Counted from the stretch's first letter, positions 48,559-58,259 are shown. The stretch: 59,528 bases of DNA from Rhodospirillales bacterium (GCA_012960465.1 DUBF01000181.1:8445-67972); one strand, 5' to 3'. Program-made: numbers and translations. The notes: generated by a model from the letters alone, not told the origin.

Positions 48559-49379
48559 AGACTAAATTCACCTTAGAAAAAGCGCTTTTACTAATACAAA
48601 ATTCTTTATTCAGAATCCAGCTTGATCAACTAACAGCATCACCACATAGAAATTTACTAATGTTATAATAACCGCAATACCTACTAAACCTTAGATACCT
48701 AACTAAGTTCTGCTAAATAACCGAGCCGCCCTGCCCTCGGTCCCAAAACATCAACGAGTTCCAGGAACAAATCTACTCCTTAAATTTCAGCTCACAGAGC
48801 GTCTAAAAATAACCTAATGTTCATAGGATTAAAATCTCTAATATGTTTTAGTCAAATCATCCGCGTTTGTCCTAAATCCGTCTTCAGAACCGAGTAAACG
48901 CCGCAGTTCTTTCAAACTTTCTTGCCAGAGCAAAGTTTCCATATAAAATATCAAGGGCTGGTCCTGAACAGTCAACTCAAAAACCGTGTCATCATAAGAT
49001 GCGTAATTGTGTACACCCCACCCAGGGGTGACAACACTAAGTCATCAGCTTTCCATTCATAGTGTTTTTTTCAACGACAGAACATCCGCTACCCTCAAAA
49101 TAATAATTGATTGTGGAAGAAGTATGGCGATGTAGACCGTCGACAACTTGCAAATACATCATCGTATCCCTAACAAGAAATGCCGCAGTATCATTTGATT
49201 TAGGCTCATCTAATAATTTGTTCTTGATAGACGCCCTTTTTTTTGTGCTATCTTCTTATGGATTATACTCAATTTAAAACTGTCCGGAAAAGTTATTATT
49301 TAAAATATAAAATAATATTACATGATGTTTCTTGAGGAATCTATTACCCTTTGGGATAATTAAAGGAAAATATCAAAAT
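48559..49379. other. Gene-poor stretch with a decayed cupin gene
   Basis: 820 nt between the DUF3500 gene and the class II aldolase gene. 48838-49240 holds the remnant listed separately. The rest is AT-rich, with a 6-bp stem ACCGAG/CTCGGT near 48720-48745 lacking a T run, and no other recognisable gene. Confidence 0.6.
48838..49240 (-). pseudogene. Remnant of a cupin dioxygenase (gentisate 1,2-dioxygenase-like), C-terminal part
   Basis: Translation of the minus strand in three pieces gives a continuous cupin C-terminus. Piece one (about 49236 to 49045) reads KLLDEPKSNDTAAFLVRD, then LQVVDGLHRHTSSTINYYF and EGSGCSVVEKN, then hits a TAG at 49037-49039. After one frameshift near 49040-49065 it reads WKADDLVLSP, and after a second near 49022-49027 it continues PGWGVHNYASYDDTVFELTV and ends ETLLWQESLKEL...TKTY at TAG 48838. 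The HRH metal motif and W-x-x-D and P-x-W-x-x-H segments match gentisate/hydroxynaphthoate dioxygenases. The N-terminal two-thirds is missing. Confidence 0.72.
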
Positions 49380-50087
49380 ATGGATGATAAAATTAAGGCG
49401 CTTCTCGACGAACTTGTTATTGCTAACCATGTACTGGCGAATGAGAAAGTTGTCGACTCATTTGGTCATATTAGTGTCCGTAATCCAGAAAATTCGGAAC
49501 ATTATTTTTTATCTTGTTCAAGAAGCCCCGAAATCGTTTGCTGTGAAGACATTATGGAATTTGATCTCGAAGGTAATAGTGTCGATGGTTCAACCTTGAG
49601 GCCATATGGAGAGCGTTTTATTCATGGTGCCATCTTGGAATCTCGACCAGAAATACAATCTGTTGTACACAATCACTCCCTATCAGTAATTCCATTTGGA
49701 GTTACTAATACTCCTCTTAAACCTATAATTCATACGGGAGCTGCTATCGGTCGGGATATTCCAATTTGGGATATCTATGATAATTTTGGAGATACTGATT
49801 TGCTTGTGAGAAACATGGAACAAGGCCGAGACTTGGCTTCAACCCTGGGTGGCGCAAGTGTCGTTTTAATGCGGGGCCATGGTTGTTCAGTTGTAGGATC
49901 TTCGATTAAAGAAGCCACATTGACAGCCGTTTACCTTCAAATCTCTGCCACAGTTCAACTCCAGTCGATACCGCTTGGCAATGTGCGTTATCTTACACCC
50001 GGAGAAACTGAGGAATGTACTAATATGTTTTACAGTGACCTTTCTGTTGATAGAGCTTGGGAAAATTTAACCGCACGTGTGAAATAA
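49380..50087 (+). CDS. Class II aldolase/adducin family protein
   Basis: A 235-residue protein. Zinc-binding histidines lie in VVHNHSLS (H97, H99) and MRGHGCSVVG (about 165), with the acidic region GERFIHGAILESRPEIQ before them, as in fuculose-phosphate aldolase and related decarboxylases. The substrate is unknown; in catabolic loci such proteins act as aldolases or decarboxylases on 2-oxo acids. ATG 49380 with AAAGGA upstream is preferred over a TTG at 49332. It starts the plus-strand group with the MFS, deaminase and enolase-superfamily genes. Confidence 0.85.
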   Translation: MDDKIKALLDELVIANHVLANEKVVDSFGHISVRNPENSEHYFLSCSRSPEIVCCEDIMEFDLEGNSVDGSTLRPYGERFIHGAILESRPEIQSVVHNHSLSVIPFGVTNTPLKPIIHTGAAIGRDIPIWDIYDNFGDTDLLVRNMEQGRDLASTLGGASVVLMRGHGCSVVGSSIKEATLTAVYLQISATVQLQSIPLGNVRYLTPGETEECTNMFYSDLSVDRAWENLTARVK

Positions 50088-50286
50088 TTATCACAATAAA
50101 TTTTAATAGACATCATCTATCAAAATCTAACACCAACCAATTTAAAGGTAGAAATTTCGTCGTTAATAGCGCAATTGCCTGATTGTTGCCGAGGAGCCTA
50201 ATCCACTAAAGGAGAAATTAGTTATATCCAATAATCTTAAAAATATTGAATCAGCAAAAAAAGAACATCTACTCAAATCTAAAAAT

Positions 50287-51432
50287 ATGCAGCTCATCAT
50301 AATCGTCACTATGGTGACCATGATGGGAGGTTCAGTTATCTCTCCAGCCTTACCCGTTATTCAACAAGCTTTTATAATTGAAACTTCAAAAATTGGGCTA
50401 TTAATGACAGCTTTTAGTCTGCCCGGAATAATCTCAATTCCAATTGCAGGAATTATGACAGATCGCTTTGGTAGACAAAAGGTCATCGTACCAATGCTAT
50501 TACTTTATAGTATTGCAGGTAGCCTATGTTTCTTTGCTCCTAATTTTGAGGTTCTATTATTACTCCGTTTTCTATCCGGTCTCGGTGCCGGTGCCTTAGC
50601 AACTTTAAGTCTAATCCTAATCGGTGATCTATTTAATGATAAAGAACAAAAGGAAGCTCTAGGATATCGAACATCTTTCGGTTATTTTTCTAACGGGATT
50701 TTGCCAATATTTGGTGGTTTTTTAGCAGTTATTAGCTGGAACTACCCCTTTTTACTATTCTTATTAGGCATACCTATCAGCCTAATGGCCATGGCAGTTC
50801 TCGTTAATGAAAAAATAGATAATCAGTCAACAATCAAGGAATACTTAATCGAAGTTGGGCGGGGCCTATCGAATGTCCGAACGGCAAGCCTTCTAACTAT
50901 TGCACCAACGCTGATGATGATTAATCAAGGTATCCTAGCGACATTTTTACCAATTTATATTGGTTCAAAATTTGGGGTTTCAGCTGCTATTATTGGTTTA
51001 ATTATCTCCACACGCGTAATTGCCGGTTCATTAATTGCGTTTTTTGTGGGAAAACTTACTGAAATAGTGAAAGAAGAGTGGTTACTGATTTCATCAATGA
51101 TCGTATTGGCAATAACGATCATCTTTATTCCATTCGTAACATCTGTTTGGTTTATGATTGGTCCAGTCATGGTTATGGGTTTTGCACTTGGGGTCAGCTT
51201 CCCCGCATTTCAAAGTCTACTTATATCAGAAGCACCAAAAGAACTAAGAGCAGGAGTAATGTCAGCGAACGGCGTTACTAATCGCATGGGTCAAGCTGCA
51301 GGACCAATTATAGCAGGAGCTCTATACGCAACAGGGGGATTTAAAGCTGTATTTTTTGGAGCCTCATTATTTTTATTAGCAATGATTATTTTTCTCACAA
51401 TTAATTTTCGCAACCATATTTCTACTAGATAA
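50287..51432 (+). CDS. MFS transporter
   Basis: A 381-residue membrane protein with about twelve helices. The loop motif DRFGRQKVIVP (after helix 2) and RFLSGLGAGALATLS (helix 4) are major-facilitator signatures. The first helix starts at the ATG, which is unusually close; a good AAAGGAG lies at 50208-50214, about 70 nt upstream, and the same frame is open from there, but only non-ATG codons (ATA, GTT) are available. An N-terminal extension of about 20 polar residues is thus possible. It probably carries the substrate of the neighbouring enzymes. Confidence 0.87.
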   Translation: MQLIIIVTMVTMMGGSVISPALPVIQQAFIIETSKIGLLMTAFSLPGIISIPIAGIMTDRFGRQKVIVPMLLLYSIAGSLCFFAPNFEVLLLLRFLSGLGAGALATLSLILIGDLFNDKEQKEALGYRTSFGYFSNGILPIFGGFLAVISWNYPFLLFLLGIPISLMAMAVLVNEKIDNQSTIKEYLIEVGRGLSNVRTASLLTIAPTLMMINQGILATFLPIYIGSKFGVSAAIIGLIISTRVIAGSLIAFFVGKLTEIVKEEWLLISSMIVLAITIIFIPFVTSVWFMIGPVMVMGFALGVSFPAFQSLLISEAPKELRAGVMSANGVTNRMGQAAGPIIAGALYATGGFKAVFFGASLFLLAMIIFLTINFRNHISTR

Positions 51433-51489
51433 ACTAGAGATAACTAACGTAACCTTGCTAAATCATAGTTGCACAGTTAATTTTGATTT

Positions 51490-52089
51490 ATGCATGTCTC
51501 CCAAAAAAATCTTTGCTCTCGAGCGCTTGACGTGATCGAGAACAACATTCTCCCACTAACAGCGGATGGCGTTGTAAAGGGAAATAAAATTTTCGGGGCC
51601 GCTATTATAAAAAAATCAGACCTTTCTCTGGTAATAGCTGGAACTAACGCAGAAACTCAAAATCCCCTTTTCCATGGAGAAATTTCAACCTTAAATGCTT
51701 TTTTCAACCTACCTAATATCGATCGCCCACCTCCAAAAGACTGTATCTTTATTTCCACACATGAACCCTGTTCGCTGTGCCTTTCCGCAATTACCTGGAC
51801 AAATTTTGATAATTTTTATTATTTCTTTGGCTATCAAAATACCCGGGATGACTTTAATATCCCACATGATTTAAATATTCTGCAGGAAGTATTTAATGTA
51901 GAGAATGGTCAATATTGTAGAAAAAATAAATTTTGGGAGTCTAAAAACATTAATACTATGATCGATGAGGAATTTGCTTCCAACCGTGGTGACCTAATTC
52001 ATCAAGCGAGTCGAATTAAAAAATGTTACGCTGAACTCTCAAGGACCTATCAGAACTTAAAGGAAAAGTCGGGGATCCCTCTAAATTAA
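51490..52089 (+). CDS. Cytidine/deoxycytidylate deaminase-fold protein
   Basis: A 199-residue zinc enzyme. The deaminase motifs are FHGEIST (H62, catalytic E64) and HEPCSLCLSA (C94, C97). The family includes guanine deaminase, tRNA adenosine deaminase and other aminohydrolases, but the C-terminal 90 residues, with FGYQNTRDDFNIPHDL, do not match the common types. The gene lies between a transporter and an enolase-superfamily gene, so a catabolic amine or imine substrate is plausible. It is 57 nt after the MFS gene. The ribosome-binding site is weak. Confidence 0.8.
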   Translation: MHVSQKNLCSRALDVIENNILPLTADGVVKGNKIFGAAIIKKSDLSLVIAGTNAETQNPLFHGEISTLNAFFNLPNIDRPPPKDCIFISTHEPCSLCLSAITWTNFDNFYYFFGYQNTRDDFNIPHDLNILQEVFNVENGQYCRKNKFWESKNINTMIDEEFASNRGDLIHQASRIKKCYAELSRTYQNLKEKSGIPLN

Positions 52090-52152
52090 TTAATCATAGG
52101 TAGATTACATAAGCGATAGTCTAAAACCCCAAATTTACAGGAAACTTGCTAA

Positions 52153-53340
52153 ATGCAAAAAACCATTCTGATCGAATCAATAGAAACAATCTCCTGTGAT
52201 GCTGGATGGAGGAATTATTATTTCATCAAATTAAAAACAGATAGCGGCATTGTCGGATGGAGTGAATATGATGAGAGCTTTGGTCCTCTCGGCGTAACAC
52301 AAAATATCAATAATATTGCTGCAAGCCTTATCGGCAAACCGGCTTTGAGTCATGAATTAATTTATACCACTTTATATAGTTCTAAACGAGCTATGTTCGC
52401 TGGCGTTGCAGCGCAGGCCATTGGGGCTATAGAAAACGCTTTATTGGATGCAAAAGCTAAAATACTAGATATACCCTGTTATGACCTGTTTGGAGGCAAA
52501 CTACGCGATAGAATTAGAGTTTATTGGTCACATTGTGGGCCCTGGCGAATGCCGCCACGCGCAAAATTTTATAATAGCGATGAAGTAAAAACTCTTGAAG
52601 ATGTCAGAGCTTTGGGTGCAGAGGCAAAAGACAAAGGTTATACAGCTCTTAAGACGTATCCATTCCGGGATGATGGTAACGGCGGGATGCTTATGTGGAG
52701 CCCCGGATTTGGTAATCCCTACCAACCAGACTTGAATATTGATAGGAATTTCTTAAGAAATTTACGGGAATACTTGGAAGCATTCAGGGATGGTGCAGGA
52801 CCGGATATGGACATCTTACTAGATTTAAATTTCAATGCCCGCACAGAAGGAGTTCTAAAAATCATCCAAGAATTAAGTAACTTCGATCTATTTTGGCTCG
52901 AGGTGGATCATAATAATCCAAAATCATTAGCCTACATTCGAAATAAAAGTCCCTTCCCAATCGCCTCATGTGAAACATTGTTGTCTGGACAACAGTACCA
53001 ACCTTACCTTCAAGCTCAGTCTATGGATATTGCTATCATTGACGCTGTTTGGAATGGGGTCTGGCAATCCTTGAAAATAGCAGCTGTCGCAAACACATAT
53101 GATATTAATATTGCCCCACATAATTTTTATGGTCATTTAGCGACCATGATGAACGCACATTTTGCAGCTGCAATTCCAAATTTTTGTATCTTGGAAACTG
53201 ATATCGATCGACTGCCGTGGGACGAAGAATTGTTTCCAAACCTCCCAGTGATTGAAGATAGTCATTTAATTTTGCCAAACATACCAGGCTGGGGTTGTGA
53301 TCCAGATGAAGATGTGTTGCGCTCTCGACCAGCAAACTAA
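52153..53340 (+). CDS. Enolase-superfamily dehydratase/isomerase (mandelate racemase type)
   Basis: A 395-residue protein with capping domain and TIM barrel. The catalytic lysine lies in ALKTYPF (K167), metal ligands in LLDLNFN (D224), FWLEVDH (E250) and SCETLLS (E274), and a histidine in APHNFYGHLA (about 325). This set fits mandelate racemase-subgroup sugar-acid dehydratases. The exact acid is unknown. It follows the deaminase gene by 63 nt in the same direction and is convergent with pyrE. Confidence 0.87.
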   Translation: MQKTILIESIETISCDAGWRNYYFIKLKTDSGIVGWSEYDESFGPLGVTQNINNIAASLIGKPALSHELIYTTLYSSKRAMFAGVAAQAIGAIENALLDAKAKILDIPCYDLFGGKLRDRIRVYWSHCGPWRMPPRAKFYNSDEVKTLEDVRALGAEAKDKGYTALKTYPFRDDGNGGMLMWSPGFGNPYQPDLNIDRNFLRNLREYLEAFRDGAGPDMDILLDLNFNARTEGVLKIIQELSNFDLFWLEVDHNNPKSLAYIRNKSPFPIASCETLLSGQQYQPYLQAQSMDIAIIDAVWNGVWQSLKIAAVANTYDINIAPHNFYGHLATMMNAHFAAAIPNFCILETDIDRLPWDEELFPNLPVIEDSHLILPNIPGWGCDPDEDVLRSRPAN

Positions 53341-53428
53341 CGTGATTAATCTACTTTAAAATTACGTTTGTTTCGGAAGACGTCCCCATGCAACTAACAA
53401 ACCTTCTCTAAAAGATCAGAGGTGACGT

Positions 53429-54124
53429 TTATTCGGAGAGTGAAGATGCGCCACCATGGGCCGCTGACCACTCCATCGGTTGGTTCAAAAACTTCTCGAC
53501 CTCATCAATCGACCCTGTATCAAAGTAATTAAATTCCTTTGCAACTTTCAACACATCCCACCACGTCGCGAGTGAATGCATTTCCAGGCCAATTTGATCT
53601 AAAGCGTCTCGCGTATGTGGAAAAATATCATAGTAAAAAACAACAAATGTGTGGTCAACTGTAGCACCGGCCTCACGTAAAGCTTCACAAAACTTAATTT
53701 TACTATTGCCATCAGTTGTCAGGTCTTCAACTAGTAAAATACGCGCGCCATCATCAAAATCGCCTTCAATCTGCGCATTCCTGCCAAAGCCTTTAGCTTT
53801 TTTCCGCACATATTGCATCGGCAACATAAGTCGGTCAGAAATCCATGCCGCAAACGGAATGCCCGCGGTTTCACCACCACAAACCGAGTCAATTGATTCA
53901 AAACCGATATTTCTTGCTATAACAGAAACCGCAAAATCCATCAGTGATTGACGAACTCTTGGATAAGAAATGAGTTTGCGGCAATCGATATATACAGGAC
54001 TAGCCCAACCAGATGTAAATTTAAAGGGCTCATCCGAACTAAATCGAACCGCCTCAACTTCAACGAGCATTTTTGCTGTTAATTCTGCAATTACCTCTTT
54101 GTCAGGAAAAGTCGTCGGAAACAT
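53429..54124 (-). CDS. pyrE: Orotate phosphoribosyltransferase
   Basis: A 231-residue type I phosphoribosyltransferase for UMP synthesis. The PRPP-binding motif is [14 protein letters not shown], and earlier segments [16 protein letters not shown] and [14 protein letters not shown] are typical of PyrE. GAGGA precedes the ATG at 54124. The C-terminal 40 residues are longer than in the E. coli enzyme, a common alphaproteobacterial form. A 7-bp dyad lies 48-71 nt upstream. Confidence 0.94.
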   Translation of the reverse strand: MFPTTFPDKEVIAELTAKMLVEVEAVRFSSDEPFKFTSGWASPVYIDCRKLISYPRVRQSLMDFAVSVIARNIGFESIDSVCGGETAGIPFAAWISDRLMLPMQYVRKKAKGFGRNAQIEGDFDDGARILLVEDLTTDGNSKIKFCEALREAGATVDHTFVVFYYDIFPHTRDALDQIGLEMHSLATWWDVLKVAKEFNYFDTGSIDEVEKFLNQPMEWSAAHGGASSLSE

Positions 54125-54171
54125 TGTATTTTAATCCTCTAATTGTTTAACTACTTTAGACGCTCCCAGCA

Positions 54172-54195
54172 TGATCAACTTTCAATGATTGATCA
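54172..54195. promoter_or_regulatory. Dyad upstream of pyrE
   Basis: Perfect 7-bp arms TGATCAA (54172-54178) and TTGATCA (54189-54195) around a 10-nt centre, 48-71 nt before the pyrE start. It has no T run after it on the minus strand, so an operator or leader hairpin is more likely than a terminator. The rest of the 227-nt gap between lldD and pyrE shows nothing recognisable. Confidence 0.4.
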
Positions 54196-54351
54196 AATTA
54201 CAATTTTAGCTGGATTGAATACCCTTATCACGTCCTACCGCCCGCACCAACCATATCAGATATGCGTCGATCATTACTTTTATTCATTAGCAACATAGCA
54301 TATAGACCCGATCAGTAATGGAAATATAATCATATAATACCCTATATTTTC

Positions 54352-55494
54352 TTATCTAAAACGCAGATTCTCAGGCGAAAGATCGTGAATTGAATTACAT
54401 CCCATTAAGCACATATCGCGCTCTATTTCCATTCGCATCAACTCTAAAGCACGTTCCACACCTGCTTGTCCCGCAACCGCAAGTGGATATAAATAAAAAC
54501 GTCCGCCGCCGACTGCCTTAGCTCCTAATGACAGGGCTTTGAGTACGTGGCTTCCCCTCTGAATACCGCTATCCATAATGACATCTATTTTATCACCGAC
54601 TGCATTAACTATTTCATCCAACTGATCAAACGGACTACGGGATCCATCAAGTTGCCTTCCTCCATGATTAGAAATAACAATTCCCGTGCAGCCGATATCA
54701 ACTGCCTTTCTGGCATCTTCAACGCTCATAATACCTTTTAAACAAAATTCGCCATCCCAGGTAGAAACCATTTTTTCTACATCGTTCCAGTCTAACGAGG
54801 GATCTAACATTTCTGTAATATACCGGCTTATAGATACAGCCCCATCATCCATATCAATATATTTATCAAGCTGTGGAAGACTGAATTTTTCGTGTGTAAC
54901 GTAATTAAAGGCCCACATTGGCTTTAGCACAAATTGCAATATCCCGGCGGGGGAAAGACTAAATGGAATGCTAAATCCACTTCGAAGATCACGCTCACGA
55001 TTGCCACCTGTAATCGTGTCCACGGTCAACATCATCACTTCAACACCAGCTTTTTTTGCGTCGGACATCATCGCATTATTTAATCCACGATCTTTATGAA
55101 AGTAAAATTGATAGACTTGCGGGTTACTATGTTTGCGCACTTCTTGAAGACTAACAGTTCCCAAGGAAGATACCCCAAACATAGTCCCAAACTTTTCAGC
55201 AGCAGATGCAACCGCGCGTTCGCCCTCATGGTGAAATAATCTTTGTAGCGCTGTCGGAGAACAATATATTGGCATTTCTAATTTCTGTCCCATAACAGTG
55301 ACAGACATATCAATATCTTTTACTCCCCTTAAAACATTTGGCACCAGATCACACGCGTCGAAACTTATAGTATTTCGACGATGAGATTTTTCATCATCGG
55401 CTGCACCATCGATATAATTATAAATAGGCGCAGGCAACCGCCGCCGCGCTAATGTTCTAAAGTCATGAAAATTGTAACAATCTTTTAATTTCAT
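54352..55494 (-). CDS. lldD: FMN-dependent alpha-hydroxy-acid oxidase/dehydrogenase (LldD-like)
   Basis: A 380-residue TIM-barrel flavoenzyme oxidising L-lactate or another 2-hydroxy acid. The catalytic His and substrate Arg are in SNHGGRQLDGSRSP, the FMN phosphate site includes VIMDSGIQRGSH and KAVGGGRFYLYPLA, and the N-terminal YNFHDFRTLARRRLP and YIDGAADDE match LldD. Length is normal. It is convergent with nothing nearby and sits alone, 227 nt before pyrE. Substrate is L-lactate by family, but mandelate or glycolate cannot be ruled out. Confidence 0.88.
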   Translation of the reverse strand: MKLKDCYNFHDFRTLARRRLPAPIYNYIDGAADDEKSHRRNTISFDACDLVPNVLRGVKDIDMSVTVMGQKLEMPIYCSPTALQRLFHHEGERAVASAAEKFGTMFGVSSLGTVSLQEVRKHSNPQVYQFYFHKDRGLNNAMMSDAKKAGVEVMMLTVDTITGGNRERDLRSGFSIPFSLSPAGILQFVLKPMWAFNYVTHEKFSLPQLDKYIDMDDGAVSISRYITEMLDPSLDWNDVEKMVSTWDGEFCLKGIMSVEDARKAVDIGCTGIVISNHGGRQLDGSRSPFDQLDEIVNAVGDKIDVIMDSGIQRGSHVLKALSLGAKAVGGGRFYLYPLAVAGQAGVERALELMRMEIERDMCLMGCNSIHDLSPENLRFR

Positions 55495-55654
55495 TATTTA
55501 TTTATAACCTTGTATCGTTAGAAATAAACAGAAATCGTCATATACTTGAGCAATTTAAATTTTGTTGAGAATTTGACCTAGAGATTCAGTAATTCATATA
55601 TATGTGAATAAATAACGTAAACTAAGATAAAATAAGTTTCTACCGTCAATAGGC

Positions 55655-56935
55655 TCATTTTTCCACGAGTGTTTTAGATTTTTTTTCTTTTGCAATATCC
55701 TCGTTTTCAAGCATCGTTTTCAATCGATTACCTGCCTTGTGGCCCCACAACCATAACAGCAAAGTAAGAACTGCGCCGATTGCAAGAGTAACCGAAAGAC
55801 CCAGAAATTCTGCAATCCATCCCATTAATGCAGCCCCAATGGCTGGCAGCCCCCAGGCAAGGACCGCAGTTATGCTAATGACCCTGCCGCGAACCTTTGG
55901 GTCTACTGTATTTTGAATTAGGGTCTGCGATGTTATGGAGCCGGCGACGATTGTCATACCAACAATGGCGATAAGAGCCGAGCCGAGCCATATATTATCC
56001 GACATGACAAATAGCAGCATTGCCAGCGCTGAGATCAGAAGCGACCAAGTAAACACTTTGGTCAAGCCCTCTGTCTTACCACGACGGGCAAGCCAAATTC
56101 CACCGACCATTGCACCTAATCCGGTTGCTGAGAGAAGGATGGATAGACCCTCTGCACCCATATCAAATATCTGGTCAGATATTCCCGGTACAAGATCAAT
56201 ATAGGGTCGCATTAGAATTGCCGTCACCGACAAGAGAAAAAGAAGAAAGAAGATACCACTATTGGTATAGGCGTATCGAAACCCTTCTATGAGTTCCAAA
56301 ATCAACTTAGTTTTACCATCTGTGGTGTGATCCCGCTTGTCCGCCTGTTGGAAAAATAGTGCAACATAGAAGATAGAAAACATGCCAGCTGAAATAGCAA
56401 TAATTACAGGGATGCTTACAAACTGAATAAGTCCGCCGAATAAGGCGGGCCCGAGAAACCGTGCAAAATTATAGGTTGCCGAATTTAAGGCTATGGCAGC
56501 GGAAAGATCAGTCTTCGGTACGAGGTGGTGAACAAAGGACATACGGGCAGGGATGGTCATGGCCTCAGAGGCCCCGACAACAACCGAAAGAATAATAATA
56601 AAGTAAATATTGAGTAAGCCCAACAGCGCCAGTATCGCTGTAATAATACCACCTGCGACTACCAAGACCTGGCTCATTTTCATTATCCGCAAATGACCTA
56701 TACGGTCGGCCCAAGCCCCGGCGATTATCGTCATAAATACCATAGGAAATGTGTCCGCAAAGGCAACAATGCCGAGCCATGCCGGTGAGCCTGTCATCTC
56801 CCAAGTGAGCCATCCAAGCGAGACCTTAAACAACCAACGGCCAGTCGTATTAGTACCGTTACTCCACCACAATAGACAGTAGCCCGGATGAGATAAGGCT
56901 CGACCAATACCGCCATAAAGAGAATTTACTGCCAA
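55655..56935 (-). CDS. MFS transporter (EntS/MFS_3-like)
   Basis: A 426-residue protein with about twelve hydrophobic helices. The early segment GWLTWEMTGSPAWLGIVAFADTFP (split over about 42-65) and the loop AGAWADRIGHLR are typical of the EntS-like MFS subfamily that exports siderophores or drugs. TTG 56935 is the start in the chosen frame. The last 25 residues are charged. The base composition is visibly more GC-rich than the flanks, as judged by eye. Confidence 0.83.
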   Translation of the reverse strand: MAVNSLYGGIGRALSHPGYCLLWWSNGTNTTGRWLFKVSLGWLTWEMTGSPAWLGIVAFADTFPMVFMTIIAGAWADRIGHLRIMKMSQVLVVAGGIITAILALLGLLNIYFIIILSVVVGASEAMTIPARMSFVHHLVPKTDLSAAIALNSATYNFARFLGPALFGGLIQFVSIPVIIAISAGMFSIFYVALFFQQADKRDHTTDGKTKLILELIEGFRYAYTNSGIFFLLFLLSVTAILMRPYIDLVPGISDQIFDMGAEGLSILLSATGLGAMVGGIWLARRGKTEGLTKVFTWSLLISALAMLLFVMSDNIWLGSALIAIVGMTIVAGSITSQTLIQNTVDPKVRGRVISITAVLAWGLPAIGAALMGWIAEFLGLSVTLAIGAVLTLLLWLWGHKAGNRLKTMLENEDIAKEKKSKTLVEK

Positions 56936-57056
56936 CTGGATTTTTCCGATAGTTGATTCATATCGTTTCCGCGACCGTGATATAGTTAACTTTTAACCAG
57001 CCAAAGTCCATTAACAGTTACGCAGTAAATGAAAATTAAGCAAGATTATTGTAAGT

Positions 57057-57074
57057 TCTCAATATAAATTGAGA
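57057..57074. terminator. Hairpin after the glycosyltransferase-like gene
   Basis: TCTCAAT and ATTGAGA arms around ATAA, 28 nt after the stop at 57102 on the minus strand. No T run follows, so termination is uncertain. Confidence 0.3.
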
Positions 57075-57101
57075 TTTATGCTTGGGATTATTGAGGATAA
57101 G

Positions 57102-58259
57102 TTAATCTTTAATATCCCCAATCCAACGTCGATTAATATTTTGACGCTGCGGTGAGGCGTAAAGGGCGCAAGGACCAAAAAATGACTTAACAGCAATCAA
57201 ATTTTTTACATCAGTTAAATCTAAATCATTTCCAATCAATATTAGCTTATCATACACTTGCTGAAGAAATCGCGACATTTGATTTCGCTTAGCTTCACCC
57301 TCAACGCTTATACCTGATGTATGTATAATTCCAATTCTCCGGGCTAAATCAAAATGAATTTGATTAGCCTCAGATATTAGAAAATGTGCCAATAAATCAG
57401 CTGTGAGTTCATTTCGCTCCAACTGACCATAGCCATCTCCTCTGGTAATTGCACATAACAAAAGGTCATCCGAATCTACTGCCTTGGCATAAGAACCCTC
57501 TCCTACAACCCTTTGAGCAAACTCATAATCTACTGAACTCTCGAACCTGGTTGTATGGTTATCAAAACAAACCAATAGAGGGTGCGGAAATATACCAGTA
57601 TGAACAAAGCTGCTATCCTCGCTCAGCAAAAATAAAAAGGGCGGATAACTGCTAACCAAACCATCATCACAAAAATGATCGAGTGTAATTTGATGAGTGT
57701 GGCGCAAACCAATCTGTGCCAACTCACGGCCTGAAGGCCCTCCTCCTAAAGTTGTATAATAGGGGTCTAATTCATCAGCGGCACTTTCCTGCCTAATTTC
57801 TACATAATCCGCATAAACCGCTTTTTGTCCATTATCTATCTGCCTCATCGCCCAATCAAGACCACCATCCGATAACGCAAAGTCGGCTGTCCAAAATAAA
57901 AATACAACCTCACCCTCGCCTAACTGCTCCATCCCATGCATATAACATCGAGACTGAAGCTCATGAGTATTAATTCCACCGCTAGGACTTTCCACTTCGT
58001 AATCTAAAGGGTTGCCATCAAACAATGTCTCAGACATGGGGAAAAAATTAAATTCCTTCCCATCCGAAGACGTAGTGACCTCACTTGAACGCAAATATTC
58101 CAAGGTGGTTGCATCTGAATAAATATAAAACGTCATATGGTGCCCACCGACAAGAACACGCCGGCAATTGCCATGTGACAATAATGAAGGCAAGGACCAT
58201 CTTAAAAATACATCTGCAAAGGCGCTTCCCCAGATACTCGCCAGTACACGCAACTCCAA
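57102..58259 (-). CDS. Conserved hypothetical, possible glycosyltransferase-like protein
   Basis: A 385-residue protein that I do not firmly recognise. It starts MELRVLASIWGSAFADVFLRW, followed by LPSLLSHGN, a layout I associate with uncharacterised glycosyltransferase-like proteins of polysaccharide loci in Rhodospirillales. There is no signal peptide or membrane helix. A DXD-like element is not certain (WTADFALSDGG near 121-131 is one option). The start is TTG 58259, 9 nt after CGGAG. A 125-nt gap separates it from the upstream glycosyltransferase-like gene on the same strand. Confidence 0.6.
   Translation of the reverse strand: MELRVLASIWGSAFADVFLRWSLPSLLSHGNCRRVLVGGHHMTFYIYSDATTLEYLRSSEVTTSSDGKEFNFFPMSETLFDGNPLDYEVESPSGGINTHELQSRCYMHGMEQLGEGEVVFLFWTADFALSDGGLDWAMRQIDNGQKAVYADYVEIRQESAADELDPYYTTLGGGPSGRELAQIGLRHTHQITLDHFCDDGLVSSYPPFLFLLSEDSSFVHTGIFPHPLLVCFDNHTTRFESSVDYEFAQRVVGEGSYAKAVDSDDLLLCAITRGDGYGQLERNELTADLLAHFLISEANQIHFDLARRIGIIHTSGISVEGEAKRNQMSRFLQQVYDKLILIGNDLDLTDVKNLIAVKSFFGPCALYASPQRQNINRRWIGDIKD

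Noticed and set aside
48720-48745. Possible terminator stem ACCGAG/CTCGGT
   Set aside because: Short stem, long loop and no T run on either strand.
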